Shown here: in pieces, positions 40,737-53,915 of the stretch
Layout: each line of letters starts with the position of its first letter
Numbering within the stretch: the stretch's first letter is position 1
Source: Acheta domesticus
Taxonomy: Eukaryota; Arthropoda; Insecta; Orthoptera; Gryllidae
Length of the DNA stretch: 64,000 nt
NCBI GenBank assembly: GCA_031308135.1
Contig: JAHLJT010000631.1
Span: 225,622,819 to 225,686,818, forward strand
Direction: 5' to 3'
Notes under the pieces: generated by a model
Told to the model about the DNA's origin: nothing
Database searches by the model: none
What the model saw: only the letters and a program-made list of their open reading frames with translations
Made by a program: the position numbers and the translations under genes

Positions 40737-42309
40737 GTTATTTGCTTGTAATAAATAGTTTCTATTAACAAATGGTTTTGTGTTTCAAATGTTTTATCTG
40801 TTCCACGTTTTGTATTAAATAGAATATTAATTTTTTAAGTATTGAGTTAAATGTGCAATACACGAGGATTATGATTTAATTTCATTCATGGCAGCATTAT
40901 TGTAAAAGCTTCTTAAAAGAATTATCGTAAAACAGCGCTCGTTATGAGCATAAGATATAGCCTAACCCGAAGATATTTCAACTCCTTTTTTGCGAATTTG
41001 TTTCCAGTCACCTCTCCAATATTTCCCATTAATTCTTGCCAGCGTTGTGGAGTTGGTAAGAAATAATTGTAACTGCGCCACATACGAAAATCGGTTAATC
41101 AATGTTGGAAAAATGTAACCTTTCCTGTTTTTAGGCGGTCATTTTGCCGTTTGTAAAGTGACCGTAGAGGCTCGTATAGGCGTGCACTATTTATGAAGGT
41201 AGTATGAGATCAAATTATACGCGCACGTTTTCTTGAGCCCCGGGATACGTACCCCCACTCCTTGCCCAACATTAGTTAAATTAAGAATAAACTAGCGTAA
41301 CCGTGCGAGAACTCTCGCATGATATACCCCTCTTCCTAATTTTTCCATTTCCATATTGAGCCTGGAATATATAATTTTCTTCAAAGAATATATATTTTTA
41401 TTCTCCGTAACTTGTTCTATATGTCAACTTGTAATTGATAACAATATAATGCACCTTTGTCAATACAAACTATTTTTATTTAACTTTATTATTGAGCAAA
41501 GAGGTACACCCGTGTAATTCAAATATATAGAATATCAAGTAATTTGTAATTTCACATACAGTTGCAGATCCTAAATGCTCTGATCAGGTGGGGTAGACTC
41601 GAGAAGCGTCGAACAAGCAAAAATGTAATAGAATAATCAAGAAGATCATCCTGTAGTTAACGGTTTGAGGAACGTTTCTTTGAGGTCTTTGGCCTTAAAA
41701 TTGTAGTTTTCCAGGCTCTAGAGCGCTTAGTTTAGGAGTTATTTAACGATATAGATTAAAATATCCTGACGTGCATTGCGAGTTGCACTTTACATGAATA
41801 TTTCTATGCGTTTTTAAACAAATCCTTCATATTTTTAAAGTGCAATTCGTCACGTCTCCGTGGAATTATCTTTCTTTAGAAACCTCATTTATCAAGATTG
41901 ATTGCGTGTGAGAGCCTCAAAGGGAAGATATACTACTGAAATAATGCAGGAGATGATAATAGGAACTGCATCGTAGACAAAATATGATAACCAAAAATGT
42001 TCACTTCCATGTAATATTGGCACCAAAAAACAATCTACAAATTTGATATAAAATTCCTTTTGTCAAAATAACCAAACTCCCCTCTCCTCTCGCAATTAGC
42101 AAAGAGAGGGCTACGGTATTATACGGGAACGTGCCCGGATACGCCTGTGACTTCAAGGTCAGTCACGTGACTGTTGTAATGCTGCTACCGTACGCGTGAC
42201 GTCCCTAATGCGCTTGATAAAATATGCTATAATTAAAATCATTAGGGATAACACAATATTCTAAACGCGTGCCTTGATATTGAAATTCAACCACCAAATT
42301 TTGAAAACA
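40737..42309. other. AT-rich intron 5 DNA
   Basis: No exon is recognised. At 41220 the string CGCGCACGTTTTCTTGAGCC also occurs at 8361 and, with changes, at 52006 and 5093, so it marks another small repeat family. Confidence 0.4.
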
Positions 42310-43430
42310 TTTTTACTTTCTCGCTACCGCTTACGCAGTAGGGAGAAAGTTATGTAACGCTGCAGGAAAAAAAACACGAATTTTCGGCAGAAAAACTCAT
42401 TGCCAGGCCCTGGTAATGAAAAAGTGGATAAATCTAATTGCTAAATTTAGAAAAAAGATCCTCTATCACGTGGCGTAAACCAGAATTTGTTTTGTGAGTC
42501 CTTGGTATCGAAAAATTGATGGCAAAACGGCAAAACGTCCGCCTGTGAATAACACTAATGGCTAAACCGTTCAGCCGATTTTCTCCAAAATTGCTCTCTT
42601 GTCGATGGCTGTCCGGCTGATGTCACGGCCCCTTGAATTTGAAACCGGTAATTTAATTTTGGGGGTACTTTACATGATGCCCCTGACACATTTTCAAAAA
42701 AAAAGTCTGCAAAGTTTTTGATTAAACTTTGTAAAAGGATAGTGTGAAGGACTTTTAAGGCTATGGTGCAGGTCTCATTTTCGTTGAAAACTTTTTTTTT
42801 GAAAATTGCAAAAATTCAAAATTTTTTCGGCGTCTTCTTACAACTACATTATGAAGATATTTTTTCCTTCATGAAATGTTCTTTAAAGATAGATTTTGAA
42901 ATAAGGTCATGTACAATTTTTCGAAAATTTGAATACTTTTCGCGTAATTTTGCGTGAAATATAGGCATTTTCAAATTTGTTTAAACAATTTTTTTTCTAA
43001 AAAGAACGGTACCAACAGCTTTGATTCAATTTTGACCTCGGATAGCATATAGAACGCTTAAAAGAATGGTGCAAGACTCATGTTCATTGAAAATTTTAAT
43101 TTTTGAAAACTGCAAAAATTCAGAATTTTTTACGGCGTCTTCCTACAAGTACAATTACGATAATAAACATTTCTCTTAATGAAATGTGTTGGTCAAAAAC
43201 AGATCTTCAAATGATGTCATGTTACATTTTTCGAATATATGAGTATTTTTGCGAAATTTTGTGCCAAATATAGGCACTTTTTTTTACTTTAAACCATTTT
43301 TTCCTAAACACAGTACAACACTTAGTTTTTTAGCACAACTACAATTATAAAGACACTTTTTTTCTAAACGAAATGTGTTCATAAAAATAGATCTTTAATT
43401 AAGGCCGTATTGAATTTTTGGAAAATAAGA
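42310..43430 (-). repeat. Dispersed family F, copy E (inverted)
   Basis: It reads in reverse relative to the other copies: GCGAGAAAGT-type 3' end near 42340 (GAGAAAGTTATGTAACGCTG), AGTGGATAAATCTAATTGCT, CTATCACGTGGCG, GGCTAAACCGTTCAGCCGAT, then the AT-rich body with TTTTTCGAAAATT motifs. The GGAC-type array is reduced to GTCCGCC. Confidence 0.7.
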
Positions 43431-43436
43431 GGTTGG

Positions 43437-43520
43437 TGCGTGCGTGTGTGAGTGCGTGCGTGTGCGAGTGCGTGCGTACGTATGTGTGGTGTGTGCGCGT
43501 GCGTGCGTGTATGTGTTTTT
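43437..43520 (+). repeat. (GTGC)n microsatellite
   Basis: GTGCGTGCGTGTGTGAGTGC-type sequence over about 80 bp. Confidence 0.85.
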
Positions 43521-44935
43521 GTAATTTAACGTCAAACATAGGCACCCGCTTCGAATTTTCTGCGTTTCGTGAACGTAATATGAGTGAAAAATTATTCCTG
43601 GTAATTGGATGCTACATAAGTTAAAATTTGTATGTTATATTTGTTTCTTCGTTTTTTATATTCAAGGTTTTGTTATACATTTACAAATTAATCTTCTAGA
43701 AATTATTTAGAACCTATTTGATAATCCATATTTTTTGTCCGTGTTGTGAGGAATGTATTTGCATTTTCAGTGTATGGTATTGATGTATTTTCTGTCCGCA
43801 AACCTTCAGTAAAATTAGCTTAATTAGCTTTCTTTTTTAAAATATGATTTAAATGAAATATTAAAGAAAAATTGCTAGTCTTCAGAGAATATCAGATTGG
43901 AATACAACAATGGATTCTGCACCGCAAGGCAGCAGCTGAATTTCTGTGAATTAGTCTCACTGTTGAGACATAATTTAGCCGCATGAAACGTCATTATAAT
44001 TCTCAAATTTGTGTTGATATTTGCTTGAAAATATCTAGTTTTTGCACCAAATGTTGTACAACTTGTAATGGGTTTTGCAAAATATGATAACTGAGGTATG
44101 TTAATTCGGAGAGAATTTTTAGTATAAATAGTATTACACAACCATTATTAAGAGCGAGAAATTACATGCTGTTTTAACATTACTAAAGGTGTAATATTTA
44201 TTTATATTTTTAAATAACCATATCTTTATTATAATATTGAAAAATTAGAACATTAAATCTTATCAAATTTTGATTAACTTAGTGGTGAAAGTTCCTCCAT
44301 TCTGTGAAAAAATTACCAACTGTTTTTGAGACTGTGATTTGAACATTCTTTTGAATACTGTCAACAATAATTAGGTCTAAAAAATTTTGTCACATTAACT
44401 TAAATGTTTTGGTGTGTTTAATACTGCTCAAACTCTCATATCAGCAGTTTCTCATGGTTGTTTTCTTTGTCTGTCTGTACCTTTTTATCTATGTTAAACA
44501 AGCTCATTATAATTATGTCTAACTGTTATAAAAATAAATATATTACTCATTTCATTACTGTCAACATTTTTTTAAAGCTGTCAAAAAGCTCAAAGAAGTG
44601 TCATGAAATGTAATGAAGAAGTTTTGAATATTATTGGCTAAATTTTAATATCACATATCTCTTAGTGCGACTTCTCAGGGGACAGAGAAAATGTTGTGAA
44701 GTTTCCTTTACAAGCCTATGAAAATGTGATAAATTTCTATCATTCAAACAAATTTCCAATTAGTTTCTATGAAATATGTTGTTAGAATTTGTTTGAAGAT
44801 GGTCTTCTTTTTCAGATAATGTTATTATCTCAAAACATTAAAATTTTGAGATTTGTGTTATAAAAATTTAGCTATCAATAGATATCTTATTGTATTCATA
44901 TTTTTATTGATAGTAATCTAACTTATTGTTCACAG
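43521..44935. other. AT-rich end of intron 5
   Basis: No gene recognised. It ends in a normal-looking acceptor, ACTTATTGTTCACAG, before the last exon. Confidence 0.5.
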
Positions 44936-45002
44936 GTGGGAGGATGCACAAGTCACCTGGATAAAACTCCCAGCCAATGCCTGCACTCGTCTCAGCTCTT
45001 AA
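44936..45002 (+). CDS. MINDY4: MINDY-4-type deubiquitinase, last coding exon
   Basis: G completes Lys from exon e, then WEDAQVTWIKLPANACTRLS, Ser and TAA (45000-45002). KWedAqvtW corresponds to the KWkgAsvnWN end of MINDY-4 proteins; the last 13 residues differ from the usual short NGT-type tail. Unlike exons a-e, this exon has ordinary base composition. The conserved KW motif, the phase match and the good acceptor make the assignment firm. Confidence 0.85.
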
Positions 45003-45985
45003 ATTTGATGGGTTTGCAGATAGTCACAAAAGTTGGCATGTTCAGCTCTTAAGAAGCTGGAAGTACTGTATTAAAGTGTAACCTCAATTATCCAGGTTAT
45101 TTCTGATGTTAACATTGACAATGGACATTGGGAATTATGATAACGCACAGTAACAAAATTAGAAATTACAACTGTATTACCAAGGCCTAATCAATCATTG
45201 TTGCATTGTTTCCAATCAATCAAAAGAAATTAGGATTTCTAATTTCTGGGTTGCTCATTTCAGATTTTGAAATGATATTTCAAATGTTCCTAACAGAGCA
45301 ACATTACTAATAAGAAGCAACATGAACTTAATTTTAATTATTGATATGACTGGATAAGTGAGGTTATTCAGTACTATAAATGTATGTATGTTGTTTGTCT
45401 GTGGTGTTTACATTGTTCCGTCCACTTAACCGTCTTGTCAAATTATCTTCCATATGTTTTATCAAATTGAAGGAAGTTTGTGTGTAGAGCTATATCATCA
45501 TAACTTTCTTTGCAGAACAAATGGAAAGACTGCTTTTTTACTTCTTTTGATGTTCTGGATAAATAACCTGCTCTATATTTATGAATTTTTCTAAACATAT
45601 ATAATTTGAAACTTTAGAGAGAGTTTTTAATTTAGGAAAACTGTATGCATATATTTTTCAATAAAAAAATATATGATAATTCCCACAATAATACTGAATG
45701 AGTGTTTAGAAGAAAATTAAATGTGATAATACACAACACCGAAAAGCCATGCAAGTAAATTGTATTACATTTTCAAAACAAGCATGCGTAATAATTTGTA
45801 CAACTTGCTTGGATGATGCTTATTTAAAACAAGTGAAATTTGGTTAGCAGTTGTAGAGTATATCACTGCTGTCTAAAAGCGACTGCCAAGACAAAGCATG
45901 TAGAGTAGATTATGAATGTGTAGTATTTGTTTTACTTGTCAACTAGAACCAATAAAGTGTGATGACAATTGTGCATTTCAATGTA
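45003..45985 (+). other. Probable 3' UTR of the MINDY-4-like gene
   Basis: AT-rich non-coding DNA after the stop codon. AATAAA at 45951-45956 (AGAACCAATAAAGTGTGATG) followed by GT-rich sequence is the best polyadenylation signal. Another AATAAA near 45660 would give a shorter transcript. The end point is inferred. Confidence 0.5.
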
Positions 45986-48640
45986 ATACTGTGCTTTGAA
46001 TATTTTCTCTTGTTTATTTTCCCAACCAATATCGTTTCTATTAATATAATTTCAAAAGTTGTGTTTATCAGTGTCATAATCATGGAACAAAGATAGTCCA
46101 GAAGTAAATTTTGTAATAATTGGAATCCTGAGTAATGATAGTATTCTGGTAGATAATGAATTGATTCTTGTGTTTAGATGAGTGGCAGTTATTGACTCAT
46201 AATCCCAAATGATGAGAGGGAACACTCCATCCTTAAAGCAGTTCCCTGTGAAGCTGACTGTCTTTGAGGCACATATTTTTACTGTTGTATTATTGTTTAA
46301 TATTAAGTTCTACTTCCCTATGCCTGAAGCTTAAAGGAAAATAATAATATTTCATTAAAGAAGTAGTGCAAGAAAAGTTGTGTTAAATGTAATGTTAAAA
46401 AAGTGACTAAAAATACAAACAATTTATATTTTGACATCCCTTACACCTCAGCCTCCTATATCGAAAGAACCAGTGTCATGTTCAGGTCTTTGACAATTTC
46501 TCGTTGAGAAGAAAAATAGGTCTATATTAATAAACGTAAATGTATGATTGGGTTCATGCTTCACCCAACACTTTTTGTTTTAATATCAAAACTCTAACAT
46601 TCGAACTGTTTAATGTAATTAAGACTGATTCATTGTATAGTTTCATCATCAGAAAGCTGCAAAATTTAAATACTGTTTTCAATTTCAGAAGTTGATATTT
46701 TACAAATGGAAAGGAATACATTTGCATATAGGCTACACATGCATGGTTGAATTCAGTGGAATGAAAAGATGTATACTTCAGTTACTTCTAAATTAATTTA
46801 AACAAATCAGTTCATCAATTTTTTTTTTCACTACCCATACACAATGCTACATACTAATTCTTTATGGGCATGTAGATAACAGTCCAATAAAACCTTCTTT
46901 TAATGACATATATTACAAAATTGTCACATCTGAGGGTATGCTACTAGAATTAGCATTTGCATACAATAGAGAACTTGACAACTAACATTACACACTATTT
47001 TGGCTGATATACTCTGTCTCTGCAAGATACTCTGAAGGATGCCTAAGGCATGTTTGTAATGTCCACAATTAGAATTCAGTTTCGTGTTCTGTTCATCTTA
47101 ACCTCTGTTACTTTTCTTATCTTTCAGGCATGCTATTATTTATTTATTTGGTCAGATAATCTGAAATCTGTTTGTTCATCTTCTTAAGAAGTTGGTTTTA
47201 ATCATTATGTATGTAACCTTCTTACATCATAGTTTTAATGATATTTATTGAAAGAGAAGCTTGGTTATTTTTCTCACAATAAACTGTTTATTATGCTGAT
47301 TCTTTATTGGGATATTGATCATGTTCACCAATTTTTTGAGTTAATAAAGTAAGAATAGCATCAAGAGAAATCCAAGATGCTCAACCACTTTCAAATCCAA
47401 TGTCCAAAAAATGTAGTTCATTGCTTTCATAAGACATTGATTAAATAATACTAAAGCAAACATCAGAGCTTAAATTTGATTTATTGAGCCATATTTAATT
47501 AAATAATTGTAATTTTTTAACAGGTCAAGGCCAAGATCAAGTAAAGCCCTTGATTGTTTAGAGAAAACTGATACCATTGTTTTCAAGTACGTACATACTT
47601 TTTGAAATTTTCTACCGAATTGCTTTTAGCATTTTTGTAAATTAACACATTTACAATGTACATAATCCTTGGTAGGAAGGAAGTTGTGACAAGTTATCTC
47701 TAAAAATAAAGCAATAATTAATGTTATTACCAGAGATGGATTTTTGATGACCTAAAACATCACCAAAAGTGATCAGTAAAATTGTCTTAAAATGTATCAA
47801 AAATGTTTTAAAAACAAGAAAAATGATGCAGAAAATGTGATCAAAACCGGTTCGGATGAACAACTCAAGCTGTTGGATATGTTACTGATGTAAATGAGGC
47901 TTCTTCTATTTGTTTGAGTGAACTCAACTTGTAAACTTGTGGTATGGACTATTTTTTCCCAGGAAATCTCTGTCTTACTTATCTTGAAATTGACTGAACC
48001 AACAGTGGTGCAGATAGGCATCATAGGAACCTGAGATTATATACAATGGCTGACATTAAAATTTGTGAGCAAAGAAATTGAATAGGCTACCCAGGAATTC
48101 TCTGGAGAACATTTGTGGCATCTTGTAAATATTATTTAAAGCAAGTACCATTAAAATGATATTAAAATCAATGAAATTAGCAAAAAATTTATTAAAAATG
48201 ACAGAAAAAGGTAAAAAATGACTTATTAGACAGATTAAATGAAAAAATGCCAAAAAATGCTTTATAAAAATGGGCCATTTCCTTTTGTCATAACACAAAA
48301 TTAATTTATATTCTAAACGGCATTGTTCTAAAGTGAAAAGAAAAAAAAAAAAGACATTTCATGAAAATCCAACCCCCTAGTTATTAGTTAATTCATAAAT
48401 ATTACTTATAAAATACTTATATTATCAATTTCATAAATATATTTTTGGCGATCCCATGGAGAAGTTGCTTAAAGGACTCTTATGTTTTGCCAAACATGAT
48501 ACCAGAAGTTTTAAATTTAATTTAATAGGAACACATTGTATTATACCATAGATTTAATCTTACAAACACAATTACATAAATATTGTACTTGGTATTAAAA
48601 ACTAGAGAACAATGGTTTCAAATAGCAAGATGTTGGTTAT
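45986..48640. other. AT-rich intergenic DNA
   Basis: No protein-coding or RNA gene supported. A spliceable-looking block (TTTTTTAACAG acceptor at 47523, AAGTACGT donor near 47586) has stops in the frames checked, so it is not called. Confidence 0.4.
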
Positions 48641-49040
48641 TAGATTTTGCTTTTCTTCATCAAGCTGAAGCCTTATAACAATTGCCTCATCATGCATTTC
48701 CACCTCCTCAGCATCTTGGGCTTATTCCTAATTCAGAATCCTTCTAGCCATTGCTCTTTCTGTGCCTGAATTTTGGTTTGTCATCTTTTTCCATGTTTCT
48801 TCATCTAACTGACTGGTATTAACAAAGTATTTTTTGGTATCCTTTTCTCCCCCATTCTATTAATATGGCCATACCATGTTAACTAGTTGCATTCAATTAG
48901 GGGAAGAATTATCTGTCTTGGCAGTTTTGTTTCTTATTTCTTCATTTTTGGTATATTTGAGTCTGGATACCCTACAGCAATTCTCAACAAATCCATTTAT
49001 ATAGCTTCAATCTTTTAAGTAGGTATTTCTTTCTGTGATT
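48640..49040 (-). pseudogene. Eroded non-LTR reverse transcriptase tail
   Basis: On the minus strand, with several stops and frame changes, the peptides WYGHINRMGEKRIPK and KLPRQIILPLIECN can be read. W.GH..Rm...RiPk is the motif at the end of the reverse transcriptase in many LINEs (for example RTE/CR1-like). The rest is too decayed to classify. Confidence 0.55.
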
Positions 49041-49319
49041 TTACAACTTGCTGTCTTGGGTTTGCCAGATGACATTAAACAATTGAAGTCAGTACACAAA
49101 TTTAAGTTAAAAGTAAAATCTTTTCTGCTGCAAAACTGTTTCTATACAATTAGAGACTACACTGATCGTTAAAAAGAAAAATAATGTTTATTGTAACAAA
49201 ACAATGATATATAATGAATTAGTTTACGTTTGTATTGTATACATTTTAAAAAAATATTTAATACGCCTGTAACAAGTAATCTACTTCAGCTTCCGGGTCA
49301 ATGACTCCCATCTCGATCA

Positions 49320-49665
49320 GGTTTTTGTCCAGATTCCCTGATCCATTGAGCAAATGCTGAGATGGCCCCTTGTTTTGCTTGTGGATGTAAATGTAGCTTC
49401 ACTGTGCGCACGTTTTGTTGAGCACTCCTTTTGCTTGTAGTTCATTTACCGTTGAAATTGATTGAAACTCAGGAACAAACATTTTTCAAATTTTTCTTCT
49501 TCTTTTTTTCTTCTTTTTTTTCCTCTCTCTCTCCTGGGTCTCTAGAATTTTTTTTCCCTTTTTTTCCTCCTTCTCCTGGGCCTCTAGAAAATGTGTGCAG
49601 ATAAATCTCTTTCCCCACACGTCATATACAGTTTTTACTGTTTTTTGACAAATAAAAAATAAATG
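49320..49665 (-). repeat. Dispersed repeat shared with 4855-5175
   Basis: The two segments share CCCTGATCCATTGAGCAAAT, TGTAGCTTCACTGTGCGCAC, GTAGTTCATTTACCGTTGAA, and an end in CCCCACACGTCATATACAGT followed by an AAATAAA-rich tail. On the minus strand both copies can be read as KQGAISAFAQWIRE. As the 4.7-kb copy lies within hAT-like ends, this is probably internal sequence of the same hAT family. Confidence 0.6.
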
Positions 49666-51590
49666 GGTTTAACAATGGCTTCAGACATTTTTGGTATTAA
49701 GTAATGAATTTAGTACTGGTGCTACAAGTACATTTTTAAGTTGAGAACAAGCAACAATATTGACTAGGCTTGACCAACCTTTGGTCCACAAACTACCTGT
49801 GACTAACTATGGTAAATTGTGCAACCTACTGGATGATTTTATATTACAAATATTGAAACTTCTATTTCTTGGTGTAAATATACGGAAAAAAAATCAAATA
49901 AATGAAAATGTACATGTTCTACCATTAATAAAATTCTATAATACTTACCATATATTATATCCAACAAATATCCAACAAAAAAGACTTAAGATATTTTGTA
50001 CAATGAATTGTAAATGCTTTTGGATATACATATGTATGTGAAACATTTTCCTTGAATATCACATTTACAAATAATTCATCATATATTCATCTGTTTGATA
50101 ATAGTTTAGAAAACTATCTATGATGAGCAACATCAGACATAAATATACTATTAAAAAATTACATGAAAGGAAGGAGAAACAAATATCTCATTCATTAAGT
50201 TTAAAGTTAATTGTATGGAATAATAGTTTAAAAATAAAGTTTTATTCATTTTGTTTGTTTTGTTCTTTTGTACTTGTTCTAAAAGCCGGTTTACTTAAAG
50301 TGCAGCCCTGCTTCAACATTCTGTCTCTTTGAAGTGACCCTAGAAACCATTTGGGTTGGCCTGGCTTACCTTAGACCTTTGATGTTTTGAAACTGTTCCG
50401 ATCTTTTACCTATTTTTATTAATCCGTCAGAGTCTTTCTAAATGTTTTGTATACTCTTCATATTTATACTCTCTATTAAACTTGTTTTAAGTACTTCAAA
50501 CAGTTTACAGAGAGGTCCACTATCAAAACCTCTAGATCAAAGAATATTAGGTAGGTCTTTAAATTTCTCTCTAATTTGTTTCACGTTAGCTGATTTAGTG
50601 AAAATGTGTTGTACATATATGATCTTGATTATATCATGCTACTCTGCTTTTCAATGTTTACCATTTCCTTTTCTATTCTAAGTCTTGGTATTACAACTTT
50701 TGCAATGCATTTGTGACACTAATACCCATGCAGTTATTACAGTTTAATATGTCTCCGTTTTCGTAAATTGAAATACCGTAATTTAATATATTATGATATA
50801 GTACATTATGTACATTTATTATGATACATTAAAATCCTGGAGTTGACTTTCCAACATTAATTTATTAGTCATATTTGCTAATCTATCCCATAGTGTACTG
50901 GCCGGACCATATTTCTGATTTTATAATGAGAGAAACAAAATGAGAGAAATAGTTCTACTTTTTATTAAATGAATTTACATGTGAAACTTATTATTATAAT
51001 GGCTCAACAACCCTCTCCCCACTGGAATAACCAATATATCTCAAATGCTCATCTACAACTTAATCTAAATATATTTATTAAACTACATTGTGATGCGCAC
51101 AAAGAATACATTTGTTAACTATGATGTTCTTCCAGGATGTTCATAAATATAGGCAGTTAAGCCTGGGAAGACAGATTGGGACATGCCTAGTGAGGCTTCT
51201 CACATGAATATCTCTTTCCTTTGATGGCACGGTAGTGACACTGCAAAGCCACTTGCACGATCCACTATGAAAACAGACTCTTAAGAGAAGAAGAATATGT
51301 TCAATAGAAAAGAAATACCAGCATCTTTTAATTTTTTCTTAGTATTTTTTCCCCATGACAGTCAATGTCTACCTTGTCATTCCTCACCCTTGCAATCAAA
51401 TAATAGTCATAAAATAATCATTACTGAAGATTATTGAAAACTCATTATGGTAAATGTTGTGGTACTTAAAGAAACCCATTAAAACTGTATTTTGTTTTAT
51501 GAAAGTATTTTATATTAACACTCAAATCATTATTGGTGGTTTGTGACCGATGTAAAATTGTGTGTTTTCATTTGTGAAAATGTGACTAAC
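49666..51590. other. AT-rich intergenic DNA
   Basis: CTTGACCAACCTTTGGTCCA at 49768 looks like an old hAT end. No gene supported. Confidence 0.35.
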
Positions 51591-51598
51591 ATTTCAAT

Positions 51599-51954
51599 CA
51601 GTGGCGTAGCTTCTGTTGGTGTCACCCAGGGCAAAACTAATGGAATCACCCCCCCCCCATAAATTAAATATAAAAAAACTATTAATAAATAGTTTATACA
51701 TTGTTTAATAAAAACATATTTGCACATCACATTTATAATATATTAAAAAAACTGCATTTAATTCAGAATAATTGAAATTTAATTTTTAAGTAAATAATTT
51801 AAAATGAAGTATAACTAATTGACAAGTGCATGTTTTTATAAAAATATTATTTTTAAATAAAACATTAAAATTATATAATTCCAATTATAAAATTTTCTAA
51901 TTGGTGTCACCCGGGGCGGACCGCCCCCCCTGCCCCTACCTAGCTACGCCACTG
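51599..51954. mobile_element. hAT MITE with CAGTGGCGTAGC ends
   Basis: 356 bp. The left end is CAGTGGCGTAGCTTCTGTTG and the right end, inverted, is CAGTGGCGTAGCTAGGTAGG. Both are followed internally by TTGGTGTCACCC. It is flanked by the perfect 8-bp target duplication ATTTCAAT (51591-51598, 51955-51962), which assigns it to hAT. The interior is AT-rich with no transposase. Confidence 0.9.
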
Positions 51955-52002
51955 ATTTCAATTGCAAACCATCACATTGTAAGTCAATGAGTAACATATT
52001 AT

Positions 52003-52254
52003 CAGTGCATGTTTTCTTGAGCTCACATTTCACTAGATGCAAACAGAGTGGGGGTTTGAGTATTTCAACGACAAGACTATTATACCATACTTGTAGGTTG
52101 ATTTTTGACACAAAGTAATTTCTATTACATGGAAGTGAACATTTCTGGTGACTACATTTTGCCAACAATGTTCATCATTAGCTTTTATTCTTAATTTAAC
52201 CAATGTTAATAACGGAGTGAGAGTAGGTGTTCTGGAGCTCAAGAAAATGTGCCT
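52003..52254. mobile_element. Small TIR element with TTTTCTTGAGC ends
   Basis: Inverted ends GTGCATGTTTTCTTGAGCTC (52005-52024) and GAGCTCAAGAAAATGTGC (52235-52252). Related end sequences occur at 8361, 41221 and 5093. No target duplication was determined. Confidence 0.55.
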
Positions 52255-53280
52255 GTACAATATCAGATGTTGTTGATTGTTGTGTTACTCAACAGATAAA
52301 CAATAAAGGCTAAAGACCTAGTTGCATAATTTTAACAGAACTAAAACTATATAAAATGATTTGGAGATTCTCTGAATTTATTTCAGATTCAATTTTGTAG
52401 AATGGACCCTTGTAGAGATTCAGATTGAATGTACATCAATTGTAAAAACCAAAATGGAATATTTTAAAATATATGTTTATTACCCATTTATCACAAATAA
52501 AAAATTGTCTCAGTCAAATATTCACACATACATTCATAGGACTGTCAAGAGTACAGATATTTACATTTGTATGTATTATAGAAACAATAGAGCTAATTAT
52601 GAATATGAATTTTTGAAAGTTGAGGTTTACCAATTTTCTTTATTTTCTTTCATGTTGAATTAATTTATATTAATATTAATTATTTAACTAAAATGAAATT
52701 AAAGGAAGGAGAAATTCAAAGAAGAACCGACTGTGATGATAAATATATGAAAGGATGTATCTACCTGTCTCTGCATTGACTGCTGAGATAATTGTAATAC
52801 CTATTCCCTTTCCAGTAAATAATTAATGACTTGAAGAGAGAAAAGGAAACATTGAGACTCTAAAGGAAGTGTTCTTTTGTTTAAAGCTTTGGGTTTTTCC
52901 ATGACTTCAAGTAGGGAAGATGTTAAACTAAATAGGCCTACTACTTTACTGGCTTTGTGTTCTATTTAATTCGATGCATTCTAAAAACTTTATAGAGCCT
53001 GAGATGTTACGTAATAAATTCATTGCTTCCTTTTCTTTGCCGTCAATAAATAATTCTTAATTTATCTCAGGGGAAAAAAGCGAGATAACCCAGAGAAAAT
53101 ATTGAACTGCAACAGGTGTACAAGAGAAAAATCTGGGGTGGTCCATAAATTCACTGAATACATAGAAATGTGTAAAAACAGATTATTTTTAAAGCATAAC
53201 GTTTGACTTTCTTGTGTACGTTCACGTACTTTCGCAGTGTTGCTGGACTTGGAAGCACGCGTTCTCGACCTCCGTATTCC
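52255..53280. other. AT-rich intergenic DNA
   Basis: Nothing recognised. Confidence 0.35.
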
Positions 53281-53284
53281 CAGC

Positions 53285-53915
53285 CCTCACAACACGTACT
53301 GTTTACAGCCCCTCGAGGCCGCCCCTCGCGAGCTGGCGCGTGTCGGCCGGCGCGGACGCCGCTTTGCGCAAGCGAGGGAAACGGGGCGGCGCAGCGCCGA
53401 GCGTCGCGCGCGGCGCGTAAATTAATCGAGAGCGGGAGGAGGATTTTTGCGCCAGTGCCCCCTGGAGCATGCGCGGCGTCTTGCCCGGCAGCGCGCGTCG
53501 TTCTCCGACCCGCCCGCCGCTGCCGCCGCCGACGTCAGTGCTTCCGCGGAGTCTGCCGCGCGCGCGCGCGTCTGCCCGCCCCGCCCGGCCCCGCCCCGCC
53601 CTCTGTTTCTCTCTGTCCCCGCCCGTCCCGGCCCGCCCCGACTCGTCCGAGGACGCGAGCGGGCGCGCGCGCTTGGCGTGGAACGATGCAGCGCGGCAAG
53701 TGGTTGGGGTAATTTGTTCTTAATTGATAGCTCGCCCGCGCCCGGGTAATCGCCGTGGGAAGTGAGTGGTTCGGGGGAGCGGCATGCTTCTCCAGGCGGT
53801 CGCGGCGAGGAAGCCGTCGTCGTTCGCTGGCGCGACGCGTCGGTCCGGCACACCCCGCTCGGCCACCGCCACCACCACCACCGCCGCCGCCGCCGCCGCC
53901 GCCGCCGCAATGGGT
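53285..53915. promoter_or_regulatory. CpG island, candidate promoter
   Basis: About 630 bp with very high GC and CpG density in AT-rich surroundings. It has repeated GC-box sequence (CCCCGCCC near 53590), a GCATGCGC element near 53469, a GACGTCAG near 53530 and a (CCG)n run ending in GCCGCAATGG|GTGAGT at about 53902-53916, a Kozak-like ATG abutting a strong donor. This would fit a first exon of a plus-strand gene, but no following exon was found. Open frames here come from base composition. Confidence 0.5.

Noticed and set aside
46636..46660. Another hammerhead-like TTTCATCATCAG
   Set aside because: CUGAUGA and GAAAC are adjacent with no stem II between them.
47523..47586. Internal exon between TTTTTTAACAG and AAGTACGT
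   Set aside because: Good splice-like ends, but a stop after seven codons in the obvious frame and no homology.
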